Below are positions 31,739 to 41,775 of a stretch of DNA of 64,000 nt, in pieces. The stretch is from Berberis thunbergii (Eukaryota; Streptophyta; Magnoliopsida; Ranunculales; Berberidaceae): NCBI GenBank assembly GCA_003290165.1, contig QNQO01000836.1, positions 124,001 to 188,000 of the forward strand, given 5' to 3'. The stretch's first letter is position 1; each line of letters starts with the position of its first letter. The notes beneath the pieces were generated by a model. That model was given only the letters and a program-made list of their open reading frames with translations, was not told where the DNA came from and did not search any database. The translations under genes and the position numbers were made by a program.

Positions 31739-32767
31739 GTAACTGACTTCCTCAACATGTCAAAACATCAAAATTTCTATAAATCTCTTATATTCATAGT
31801 TTCTTGTTTGATTGGAATCCATTAGTGATTTTATTCAATGGTTTTATAACTGTTAAGCACTCATACCATGATCTTGCACACCCAAAACAAGGCCTGAACT
31901 TGACTAGCTAACTGCTTTATATGCTGGTCTTCAGACTCTTCAGGCCTATCATCATACCTAGCCATTTCTACATGCCTACTAAGGATCCAGATCTGCTTCC
32001 ATCTTGTTTGTACAGTCCTATTTCAATTTTGTTCAAATTTAGAATCATAATATAAGTAATATGATTATCATCATAGGGAAGCTGCAACACTATAAATTTA
32101 TTGTGCGGGTAGTGATGGTATTCAACTGCAAACACCCAATGGTTTTCATAATGGCTACTAAGATTTGAAAACCTTCATTTTTTTCCATCTGAACTGTTTG
32201 AATCTGTAAGAAATAGTAGGAAATCAGACTATCCAAAGAGTTTAAAGGCACCAAACTTCATCTGATAAGAATTGGTAAGCTAAGTCACTTTTGAAAACCA
32301 AATGGTCTTCTGTTTCAGCAGTAGAAAGAGATAAAGGGCAGGCAGGCACCCTCCACTCTTAAATGATTATCAATTGGATTACTAGTGGTTGGTAAAATAC
32401 CAATCAAAGATTTCCATAAAATATTTTGATTCCTTTTAAAACATGAGATATGTTACTGATTAATCTCATAGTTCCATCCATATAGTTTTGAATCTTCTTC
32501 TCTAAATGAAAATAGGAAAAAAAATTCTTAAAAAATTTCACATGTGTCAGTCTTTTTTGGTACATCAATGATATAGCTTGGGTGTCTCAGACAATTAATG
32601 TATCACAATAGATATACAAATCTCCAGGCATGTCTTTATGGCTAAGATTCATGCATATACTAGTACACCAGAAATTATAGGTCATGTTTGTCTGTCATTG
32701 GTTTATTAGCAATCTTTAGAGGTCATGTTTGTCTGTCATTGAGTACTGACTAATTTTTATACTGCAG
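31739..32767. other. Intron-like interior of the CACTA after CMT exons
   Basis: AT-rich sequence without a recognised exon. A phrase GGTCATGTTTGTCTGTCATTG occurs twice (about 32680-32700 and 32722-32742), a short direct repeat. The next CMT exon (NAVAVPVARALGYALG-type) was looked for and not found. Confidence 0.5.
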
Positions 32768-32899
32768 GGCTCTAAAGGTCTGAGCCAGTACGGGCAGCAG
32801 TATGTTGGACAGGAGAATGCGCATACATTGCTTGTTTCTGGGGCGCAAAGTGTGTCGTTGTATCAACCATCACCGGTGCCATATACAAGCAACTACCAG
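32768..32899 (+). pseudogene. Complete exon of an unidentified plant gene
   Basis: A 132-bp exon, exactly 44 codons, lies between ATACTGCAG and GTGTTGC. It is open and rich in Gln, Ser, Tyr and Gly: GLSQYGQQYVGQEN, then LLVSGAQSVSLYQPSPVPYT. Such low-charge, Tyr/Gln-rich text suggests a disordered region of an RNA- or DNA-binding regulator. No family was recognised with confidence. It is the last captured piece before the 3' repeats. Confidence 0.5.
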
Positions 32900-33327
32900 G
32901 TGTTGCATTCTCATCATTTTCAGTATATTGAACAAGCAACTACCGAAAGAAATGGGGCCTGTTCCTAAGGGCATCAATGTATTTTCTTACATTATAACTA
33001 GGTGGATTTGTATTGTTGGAAAAAACATAGAGAAATTTTTTTGTTTTAGATGCGAGCGAAACATGATATAACAAGGTTCCATTTGTTCAGGTTAATCCTA
33101 TTATTGTACATTAGTGCTATTTTTTTACATGTTTTTGTTTGGCGTCAAAACTTGACAAGTTCCTTTTTACGGTTGATTTTGTATTTATCTAGCATATAGT
33201 TTGGTGGAATCTTATTTGTGTCGGAGGCATGACACAAACCATAGTAAGGACTGATTTTGCAGGTGCTACGGCTGTGATTTTGCTGCAGCAGCAAAAAAAA
33301 TATATAATTTTTTTTTCGATTATATTA

Positions 33328-33880
33328 ATTTGCAACGGTTTCAAACCGTTGCAACAAAAACAGATTTTTTTTTTGAATTTTGTTTTAATTTCCAACAGCT
33401 TACGACCGTGGTTGCAGCTTGCCACGGCTAGGAACCGTGGGCGTTCTTCATCAGTTGCTACGGTTTACAACCATGGCCATGGTTAGCCACGGCTTAAAAC
33501 CGTTGCTATCACGTTTGCCACGGTTTATTTCTCACTGTTTAGCCACGGCTTAAAACCGTGGCCAGGGTTAGCCACGGCTAAAAACCGTTGCTACCTTGTT
33601 AGACACGGTTTATAACCATTGCTAATATCTACACCTTGTCACGGCTTAAAACCGTGGCTATTTTTGCCACGGCTAAAAATCGTTGCTATTGTTCTTGCAA
33701 CGGTTTATAACTGTGGCTAAATGCTGAAAATCACCTCCCCCATTCAAGCATAAAACTGTTGCTACAATGTTTAGCAATGGTTTATAGCCATTACAAGGAA
33801 TTTCGCAATGCCTCTGTAGCCCACCGCTCTTAGCCGAGACAATGGCTTACGCCCACGGTATAGAACCGTTGCTAATGGGG
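33328..33880. repeat. 3' subterminal palindromic repeats of the CACTA
   Basis: About a dozen imperfect copies of a 20-bp palindrome (GCCACGGCTTAAAACCGTGG and variants) are packed up to the terminus. 33513-33895 matches window positions 1-384 throughout. Some copies carry single changes that break the palindrome, for example around 33770-33800, showing modest decay. Confidence 0.9.
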
Positions 33881-33895
33881 GTTTTTGGTGTAGTG

Positions 33896-34657
33896 GGAGG
33901 ACGTCACCTTTTATGTAGCTGGTTAGAGGCTCATCTAGCTGGTCTCCTCGCATGTGTAGATGGCTTCGTGGAGCCCTCTTCGTCTAGGGCTGACTTCTCC
34001 AGGAACTTTATGAGTACTTAAGAGTTGTCCTCTGCAGACTAGGCATTTTCGGCCAGATCGATGGCTTCCTAGTTATCTGTTCTGGAACAAGCCGGAGCTG
34101 TTCTTCTGAACCCTCTTTTGGCTTCAATTGTTTTCCCATAATAGGCTATCATTTTGGGATTTTTAACATCGATTCACCGTTCACTTGATTGACTACTAGT
34201 TGGGAGTTGCTAAACAATGTGATTTCTTCTACTCTGATTCCTCTGGGAAGCTTTAGCTTGGATAGGAGGGCCTCGTACTACGCTTCATTGTTTAAAATGC
34301 AGAAGCATAATTTGATAGCCTTTTTTAGGGTGACCCCTTCTGGGGTATAAAGGACAATCCCGACTCCGCTTCCCTTCACCATCGATGACCCGTCGCATCA
34401 CAGGATCCATCCTTTTGGGTTTCGAGACACTGCTCAGACAAAACTATTCATCTATCTAAGGATTTGGAGATGAAACTATTCAGAGTTGCCACCCTTTCAG
34501 TAAGGCTCTTAACCTCTTTGATATTTGGACAATCTACTTTGGATCAACCTCTATTCCCCTTCGGTTGACTCTGAAGCTCATAAATTTTCCTAATTGCACC
34601 CCAAATGTGCATTTTTGTAGACTGAGCATTATTCGATACTTTAGGAGTTGGGAGAAA
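33896..34657 (-). pseudogene. Tat-A RNase H and end of reverse transcriptase
   Basis: Reading leftward from 34657, the complement gives QKCTFGVQLGKF and RGIEVDPK (end of reverse transcriptase), then near 34400 the RNase H start ILRCDGSSMVKGSGVGIVLY with the first catalytic Asp, EAxYEALLSKLKL with the catalytic Glu, and SNSQLVVNQVNGE with Asp replaced by Asn. It reaches DEPLTSYIKGDVLP at the CACTA border. Several stops occur. The reverse transcriptase core is missing because Athila-2 inserted at 34658; that part should lie beyond the right end of the window. Confidence 0.85.
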
Positions 34658-36831
34658 TGATATTCACATAATTATTACATAAAATATCTTTTAATTTAAA
34701 TTTGTTTGTTTTTCAAATATCATATATTATTCTAATTATTTTTGTTTGTATGTTTTTGCAGGAATTGGAGCTTAAATAATGATATTGCATTAGCTTGACG
34801 AGTTTGGAAAAGCTAGACCAAAGTGGTGCCGATGGTGAAGTCTATGATAAAGCCCAAGCCCAAAAATTGACCAAAAACCCCAAATTCTCCTTTGCCTTAA
34901 CCAAAACCCATGCCCAACCTAAACTGGAGAAACAAAAGCCTATTTAAGCTCTTTTTCTCCCCTCTCCTCTCGCCCTCTCCTTCACGCCCCTTTTTCTTCT
35001 TCCTCTCATGATTCCTTCACAACCATCCCACCTCACAGCCATTCTTCATCACCATATCACCCTCTGTTTCTTCTGCGACACAGACCACCTAGCAGTCAGA
35101 CACCTCATGACCACCTTGCAGCCATCTCACGATCTTTTCAAACAGCCACCATGAACGACAACTTTTCTTTCTCTTTTTTTTCTCTCTTCAATTATCCCAA
35201 GATGACTTCACCACCACTCACCTCGCCATCGTAACACAGATTGCAACAGACACAGGGGAGATGCAGATCGCACACAACTCTTCTCCCCTACTTCTTCTTC
35301 ATCCATGTTCTCATTCTCTTCCCTCTCGTCTTTCTCTCTCTTACGCCTCCTAGCAGCCAACAACGACCTTGCACTATCGCCACAGACTAGCAACAAAGAT
35401 CACACAAAACCCTCTCAGCTCGCCTCCCTCTCTTCCGCTTGTTCTTCACCAACAGAGCCACAAAATCCTCTATTTCATCTCGGCAACCCAACTTCTTCAC
35501 TTCTTTTCTCCCTCTCCCTCTCCCTCTCACCTCTCTCCATTGCTCCATGTTTCTCTTCATTCACAACCACCTTGCAACCTTCACAACCACCACGAAACAG
35601 GCTCACGTAACGCCACCCTCCAGCTTCTTAGTTTCACACACAGTAGCAACAAAGATCACACAAAACCCTCTCAGCTCACCTCCCTCTCTTCCGCTTGTTC
35701 TTCACCAACAGAGCCACAAAACCCTCTATTTCATCTCGGCAACCCAACTTCTTCACTTCTTTTCTCCCTCTCCCTCTCCCTCTCACCTCTCTCCATTGCT
35801 CCATGTTTCTCCTCATTCACAACCACCTTGCAACCTTCACAACCACCACGAAATAGGCTCACGTAACGCCACCATCCAGCTTCTTCGTTTCACACACAGT
35901 CTTTTTCCAATCTTCATTTTTCCTCGCTTCTCTCTCTTCCCCCTTCCTTTGATTCTCTCTCTTTCAGGTACAGAAGAAATCACATAGCAGCAGGGATGAA
36001 CCAGCAGCAATGAAGAAGTAGGAGAAGTTTGAGGGAAGAAGTCATTTTTCAAAATAGTTTTTCTATTTACAACTTGACTTCTAGTCAGTACCACCACGTA
36101 CTGCTACCCACTATTCGCATCCAGGATTTCAGTTAGATCCACCACAGTACACCCACGTGAAGAGGAGATGGAGTTCCACCATGTAACCAACGGATTCACC
36201 ACCACCATGGGTTTCTAAACCCCCTCCCGCTAAGGTATATATGATTTCGTAGACTTAATAGCATTTTCTATTATATTTTATTATTCCGATGCACTGTATA
36301 ATTGAATATTGGATTGACTTGTGAACATGCGTATATTACTTTCACCGTGTATGTCATGCATCTATGGTAGTTAGAATTATTCTATGTTATTGTTTGAGTC
36401 ATATTTGCTTCTTATTAGTCAAACCTATGATTAGTTGTGCCTTAAACAGACAATTATTACTAGGGGTTTGCACATTAGTTAAAGTGAGTCCATTACATTG
36501 ATATTCGAGACAATAAGATATTCTCATCTCTAATATTGCTCGAATTATAGGAGATGATAATTGATATTAGTATAATTCTATGAACACCCGTTTGATGATT
36601 CTAAAGCCTTAGCATTATTTATTTATTCTCAGACTCTATTTTTAATTTCTTTTCATCCTTCCATTAGTTTAGAAGTTTCTGATTGTTGTAATCCATTTTC
36701 AAATTAGTTTAAACAGATTGTAGTTTTCTATTGCGTCGTTGCCATTGTCTACCAGTTAAACAACCATGTAGTTGTGGTATAAAAATCAGATAAAATTAAC
36801 CTATAAATTTAGGTTAATAAAATCTGCATCA
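34658..36831 (+). repeat. 5' LTR of Athila-2
   Basis: 2174 bp from TGATATTCACATAATTA to AATAAAATCTGCATCA. The length fits Athila LTRs, which are among the longest in plants. The interior has a CT-rich leader-like region with a 256-bp tandem duplication (35388-35899), whose long low-complexity frames are not genes. The end is set by the primer-site sequence that follows. Confidence 0.85.
35388..35899. repeat. 256-bp tandem duplication in the Athila-2 LTR
   Basis: The block from AGCAACAAAGATCACACAAA to CACACACAGT occurs twice in direct order, the second copy starting 256 bp after the first (CAACAAAGAT at 35391 and 35647). The two copies differ at only a few positions, so the duplication is younger than most of the element's decay. 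It includes the CCCTCTCCCTCTCCCTCTCA tract. Confidence 0.95.
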
Positions 36832-36833
36832 AG

Positions 36834-36855
36834 TTTTTGGCGCCATTGTCGTGGA
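36834..36855 (+). promoter_or_regulatory. Primer binding site region of Athila-2
   Basis: TTTTTGGCGCCATTGTCGTG follows the LTR end by two bases. A TGGCGCC-TTG-CG-GG sequence at this position is the usual primer site of plant Ty3/gypsy elements. The exact tRNA was not determined. Confidence 0.75.
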
Positions 36856-38100
36856 CTGTAATGGTAAAATCAAAGTCTAGGGTTTATTTTCACTATATTA
36901 TGCATTAGGCATATATTTCTTTTTTAGGAACAGTGTTAGGAGCCACTTTCTTATTTGTTGTAATAGTTTAAGTTTTAATTATCCTTGCATTTGTTTTGCA
37001 GGTGATCATACAAATAGGAGCTCAAGTGGGAACGAAGTTAAAAATGACGTTGGGAAACATAAACAGAAAGGAAAATAGCAAAGCAATATATATATGTTGC
37101 AATGTGATTTCCTTTTTTAGGTTGTGATTCGCGTGAAAACTCTCAGAAGTCGGCGAGCTGTCAGATGGACAATGCTTCTGGTCGACGACAACTTGGCTTC
37201 TAGTTGGCGTCGCAAGTAACCCGAAAGTGGTTCACGCCATAGGTAACTTCTCCCCACCACATCTGCACGCGGTTTTTGTTATGTTCACTTGTGTTTTGGT
37301 TGTTTTAGGTAGTATTGCATGCAAACTTATTAAATTAATCAAACACACTTCTAATACTTGTTATACTTTTGGAAGACCCTGTGTTATATCACCATATCTC
37401 AATTTTTTTAATATATAAAAATAAGTAATGTATCTCCTTTAGAAAATGTTGCCTCATAATGACCATGAACGATTGCAATGGGGGCAGGATTGGTTTGCAA
37501 CTTCTATGCCCTCTCCTGCGGATAGGTTAACCACCATCTATTTTAGGGTTAGGAACCTAAACCTTCACTATTTAAAATTTGTAGCAAGACAATTGTCTAG
37601 GATAAGTTTGACGCTCATAGGGTCCCTATTTGGAAGTTTGAAAGCTTTAAAGTAGTCAAGTGAAGGAACATATCCTATCTAGGAATAGTTCTTGAACTGA
37701 CATTTCACTTTGAATTGGAAAGTGAAAAAATGTAGGAGCAATTCTGTAGTGGCGGATTGATAGGAAATTACTATGCAACTCCCACGGTTAAGTAAATTGA
37801 ATTGAATTTCAGCCTTGCAGTTGTAACAAAACCCTAGGGTCATCTGCCGTTCATCTTGTCTGCGCATCATTTAGGTGTCGTTTAGGGTTACATTGCTTTT
37901 ATTTTTTTAGAATTAAATCATCTTCATATAGATGTTAGGCTTGCATTAGAAAAAACACTCGGTTTGGGAATGTTGACTTTGAAACTTCGGTGTCCATTAG
38001 TTTATGCCTACTTGAGTGCGTGATTCTAAGAGTAGGCTAGTCTGAAACAACCTCGAGAAGTTCTTTGAAGTTCGCATTAGTTGTTTAGGTTTTCCCTCCT
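36856..38100 (+). other. Athila-2 untranslated leader
   Basis: No coherent coding motif. It contains the phrase GCAGGTGATCATACAAATAG, common just upstream of gag in Athila elements. Frames such as 37446-37655 have no gag signature I could recognise. Confidence 0.5.
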
Positions 38101-38830
38101 TGATTACTGAGACTAAGGAAAGGGTTGAGGAAAAGGATTTTAATGATTACTTTTCTCCTCTTTCCAGCAGTGTTTCGTCTTTCATTGTCTTACCTGAGAC
38201 AATTGCAAATAGCTTTGAACTCAAACCATACATTATCCATCTTTTGCCTTCCTTCTATAGTTTTGATTAAGAAGATCCATATCTTCATGTCAAAGAATTT
38301 CTTGACACCTGTGCTACCCTTAAGTACCAAAAAATTTCAGATGATTTGGTCTATCTTAGGTTGTTTCCCTTTCCCATTAAATATAAGGCGAACTCGTGGT
38401 TAAATTCGTTAGAGACAGGATTCATCACAACATGGGATGTGTTGTCAAGAAAGTTTTTGTCAACGTATTTCTTCATTCATAAAACAAATGCCTTCCGACG
38501 AGATACGTCTAATTTTCAACAAAAATAGGGTAAACATTTCTATAAGTGTTGGGAAAGGTTCAATGAACACATTGTTAAGTGTCCCCATCACGGATTTGAA
38601 AAGTGGCGGCTAGTTCAATACTTCCAAGATGGTTTAATCCCTCAAAATTGTCATAAGATTGATGCCACTAGTGGTGGGTCACTAATGAAAATGAGAGTTA
38701 ATAAGATTTGGGAGTTGTTCGAAACGCTTTCCGTAAATTCTCATCAATGGTATTATTCGAAAAATGATTTCGGTAGGCATAAGGATCGTATATATATGAA
38801 GTTAGAGATACATCCGTTCACTCCTCTTCT
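38100..38830 (+). pseudogene. Athila-2 gag
   Basis: Several frames together give the Athila retrotransposon gag core: IANSFELKPYIIHLLPSFYS, DPYLHVKEFLDTCATLKYQ, then LRLFPFPIKYKANSWLNSLE, TTWDVLSRKFLSTYF, and, after a stop at 38527-38529, GFEKWRLVQYFQDGLIPQN. These correspond to the family pattern of DP--HL--F, LRLFPFSL-G-A--WL and W--L---FL--YFP. At least two stops and shifts disrupt the protein, which would normally form the virus-like particle shell. Confidence 0.85.
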
Positions 38831-40560
38831 ACCTCGAAACTAGGAGCAATTGTCATGACTATGGCTCAGAAAATAGGTGCAATTATGAATTTAACTGAAC
38901 CTACACCTCCCACGAATGCTTCATCTGAGATTTGTGTTGCATGTTCGAGTCCTAGTCATAATCCACAACCTAACTATTACAATCCAAGGTTCACCAAGCA
39001 TCCAAATCTCTTCTAGGCCCGTGGCCTACACCAAAAGGGACCTATTGTTGTCTCCCAGTCTCCTCAAGCCTTTGTTCTGTTAGGCCTCAACTTAACAAAG
39101 TTCTTCCATCCAACACATCAAGTTTAAAGGACATGATTAATCGTTTTATGCAGCGCACAGAAAATATGCTTGAGAAAATTTCTCAAGCTATAACAAAATT
39201 AAAAGCCACAACTCAACACCAATCTCAAGCCATCAACGGACTTGAGATAGCTGAGTAATATTGCTCAGTCATCCCTCGAGGGAGAGCTAGGAAGATTTCC
39301 TAGTCAACTTGTTCAAAACCCAAAGGGTCAATTCATAATTGGTAGCACATCTAAGTCCTACAATGAAGGTGTCAAATCTATTACTACCCTTAGGAGTGAA
39401 AAACGAGTAGACAATCAGGTTCAAGTGCCTGATTCTAGTGTCATTGCATCTCCATCTAAGTCAAAAAAGGTTGCATCTCCATATGACAAGGAGGCTGATA
39501 AATCCTCACATTCTAAAGATGTTTTTTACTCTGACCCCACTTAGGCGTCTTATTTCCTTAGGGCACTGTTTCCACCACGATTAGCTCCGACAAAGAAATA
39601 AACAAATGTCATTGATGTAATTGAAAATTTTAAACAAGTTCACATAAATATCCCATTGCTCGATGTTATTAAGCAAGTTCCTACTTATGCCAATTTTTTG
39701 AAGGATTTTTACACACAAAAGTGGAAGCTACATGTGCAAAAGCAAGCCTCCCTCGTTGAGCAAGTCGGCTCAATTATTCAACATAGAACCCTGCTTGAGA
39801 ATAGGGATCCTCGATGCTAACTATTTCTTGTGTTATTGGTGATCTTATGATTAATAAAGCACTGTGGAATTTAAAGGCAAGTGTTAATTTATTGCCATAC
39901 TCCGTTTATGATCAATTAGGTCTCGACGGGTTAAAACCGGCGAAAGTAACACTGCAATTGGCAGATAGGTCTGTCAGAGTTTCCCGCGTTGTTATAGAGG
40001 AAGTGATTTTTAAGGTTAAAAAATTATATTTTTCAGCAAACTTCATAGTTCTCGATGCACAACATGTGCACAATCCCTCCAGTCATATTCCAGTTATTTT
40101 GGGTTGTCCATTTTTGCCACATCCAATGCTATTATTGGCTATAGGTTTGGAATTATGAAATTGTCATTTGGCAACATGAGCATCGAACTCAATGTTTTTA
40201 ATGTAAGTCAGCATACTCCGGAGTCCGAGGATATCTGTGACGTTAACAAGATTGAGAGTTTGGTGGAAAACTTATTTTCGCAATCTACGTAAGATGGCCC
40301 CTTAGCAGCTTGTTTGACCCATTTCAGTTTCGACTTTAATATTGATAATTTCATTAGGGAAATGAATGTTTTGCTTGATTCAACCCCTATTATGGAAGTA
40401 TAAAGTGGAACCCCTTCCTCTCAGTGAGTCAAAACTTGTCCCTTCTGCTGATAAGCAACCCAAGCTTGACCTTAAACCATTACCTGACACCCTCAAGTAT
40501 ACGTTCTTAGGTTATGATGATACTTTACCGGTTATTATTTTGTCGGCGTTGACTTTTGAA
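38831..40560 (+). pseudogene. Athila-2 gag-pol linker and protease
   Basis: After gag there is a spacer reading NPKGQFIIGSTSKSYN and VKSITTLRSEK near 39330-39400, a P-RLAPTKK stretch and INIPLLDVIKQVPTYANFLK near 39640-39705. All are standard between gag and protease in Athila. The protease domain begins at 39814 (TISCVIGDLMINKALWNLKA), where the catalytic motif, usually DLGAS, reads NLKAS. It runs on through LQLADRSVRV and PVILGCPFL to a stop at 40156-40158. The lost Asp means no protease activity. Confidence 0.85.
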
Positions 40561-41440
40561 TAGGAAAGTAAGTTGCTAAATGTTCTGAAAGAACATAAGG
40601 CAACATTTGGATGGACTATAGTAGATATTAAAGGAATTAATCCAACTATTTGCATGCATCGCATTCATATGGAAGATAATGCAAAAGTTTCACGTGAAAT
40701 GCAACGTAGACTTAATCCTAATCTTAAGGAGGTTGTCCGAGCCGAGATGCTCAAATTGTTGGATGTTGGTATCATTTACCCAGTTTTGGATAGCTCTTAA
40801 GTTAGTTCAGTTTAGGTTGTTCACAAGAAGTCGGGGGCGACGGTAGTCACAAATGATAAGAATGAGTTAGTGTGCAACCGGATGACCACTGGATGGTGAG
40901 TTTGCATTGACTACCATAAGTTTAACTCTGTCACGAGGAAGGATCATTTTCCTCTTCTCTTTATCGATTAGATGCTTGAGAGGTTAGCCATGCATGATTA
41001 TTAATTTTTTATGGGTATTCCATTTATAACCAAATCCCTATTGCACACGAGGATCAAGAGAAAACACCATTCACTTGCCCATTTGGGACTTTTGCGTATC
41101 AAAAAATGCCTATTGGGTTGTGTAATGTACCTGCCACCTTTCAGAGGTACATGCTGAGTATTTTCTTGGATATGGTAGAAAGGTTTCTTGAGGTGTTGAT
41201 TGATGAGTTTTACGTATTTCAGGATTTGTTTGATGAGTGTTTGCATCATTTAACATTACTGTTAAATAGTTGCGAAGAGAAAAACCTTGTCATGCATTGG
41301 GAGAAATGTCATTTTATGGTTAGGCAAGGTAAAGTTCTTGAGCATATAATTTTTAACAAGGGCATTGAAGTTGACAAGGCCAAAATTGATTTAATTTTGA
41401 GTCTCCCACCACCGAAGACGGTGAAAAAAATTTGATCTTT
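40561..41440 (+). pseudogene. Athila-2 reverse transcriptase
   Basis: Starting after a stop at 40561-40563, the frame reads LLNVLKEHKATFGWTIVDIK, then NPNLKEVVRAEMLKLLDVGI (fingers), followed by stops at 40798-40800 and beyond, CIDYHKFNSVT near 40905 and KDHFPLLFID near 40945. From 41106 it continues MPIGLCNVPATFQRYM. The polymerase active site, usually Y-DD, here reads IDEF, so a catalytic Asp is lost. It ends with ILSLPPPKTVKKI near 41430. The protein is thoroughly inactivated. Confidence 0.85.
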
Positions 41441-41449
41441 TTTCGGTCA

Positions 41450-41775
41450 CGCTCGTTTTTATCGTATGTTCATTAAGGATTTTAGTAAGACTACTCGTCC
41501 TCTACGCAATTTACTTGCAAAGGACTCTGTCTTTGTCTTTGATGATGATTGTTTGAAAGCTATTAAAAAACTTAAACAATTGTTGACTTTAAATCCAATC
41601 ATCCAACCTTTTAACTGGGATTTACCATTTGAGTTTACGTGCGATGCTTCTAATTTTGTGGTTGGAGCTTTATTAGAACAACAAATGGACAAAAAGGCCC
41701 ATGTTATTTGGTGCATAATAAATATGGAAAGTAATATTCATGACCTTGGCAAGGGCCATTTTATCTGGGATTCCA
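41450..41775 (+). pseudogene. Athila-2 RNase H, first part
   Basis: The frame at 41466-41786 reads FIKDFSKTTRPLRNLLAKDS, then FNWDLPFEFTCDASNFVVGA, with the RNase H catalytic Asp in CDAS, and DKKAHVIW. After about 41712 the sequence departs from Athila. The family text that should follow (YYANRTL, NYSTTE) is found at 54734, thirteen kilobases to the right, beyond Tat-C. This marks the Tat-C insertion within RNase H. Confidence 0.85.

Larger units (their letters stand above)
22919..33895 (+). mobile_element. Non-autonomous CACTA carrying several host gene fragments
   Basis: The element is 10,977 bp. It begins CACTACACCAAAAGGCCAG and ends GGTTTTTGGTGTAGTG-type sequence, giving a 13-bp terminal inverted repeat CACTACACCAAAA. 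The 3-bp target GGA is duplicated on both sides. Palindromic subterminal repeats occupy both ends (22930-23285 and 33328-33880). No Tnp2 or associated transposase domain was seen inside, so it must rely on transposase from elsewhere. Instead it carries, all on the plus strand, pieces of MBF1, an RDR6-like polymerase, a NUP1-like nucleoporin, a PIN carrier, an AAAP transporter and a chromomethylase. The protein of the gypsy element it split reads on across the site (DVLP at 33900 to PVDRLEA at 22915), which confirms the insertion. Confidence 0.93.

Noticed and set aside
35305..35987. Overlapping long frames (101-182 codons) in the Athila LTR
   Set aside because: They are Ser/Pro/Leu-rich low-complexity products of CT-rich tandem repeats, open in several frames at once, and lie inside an LTR.
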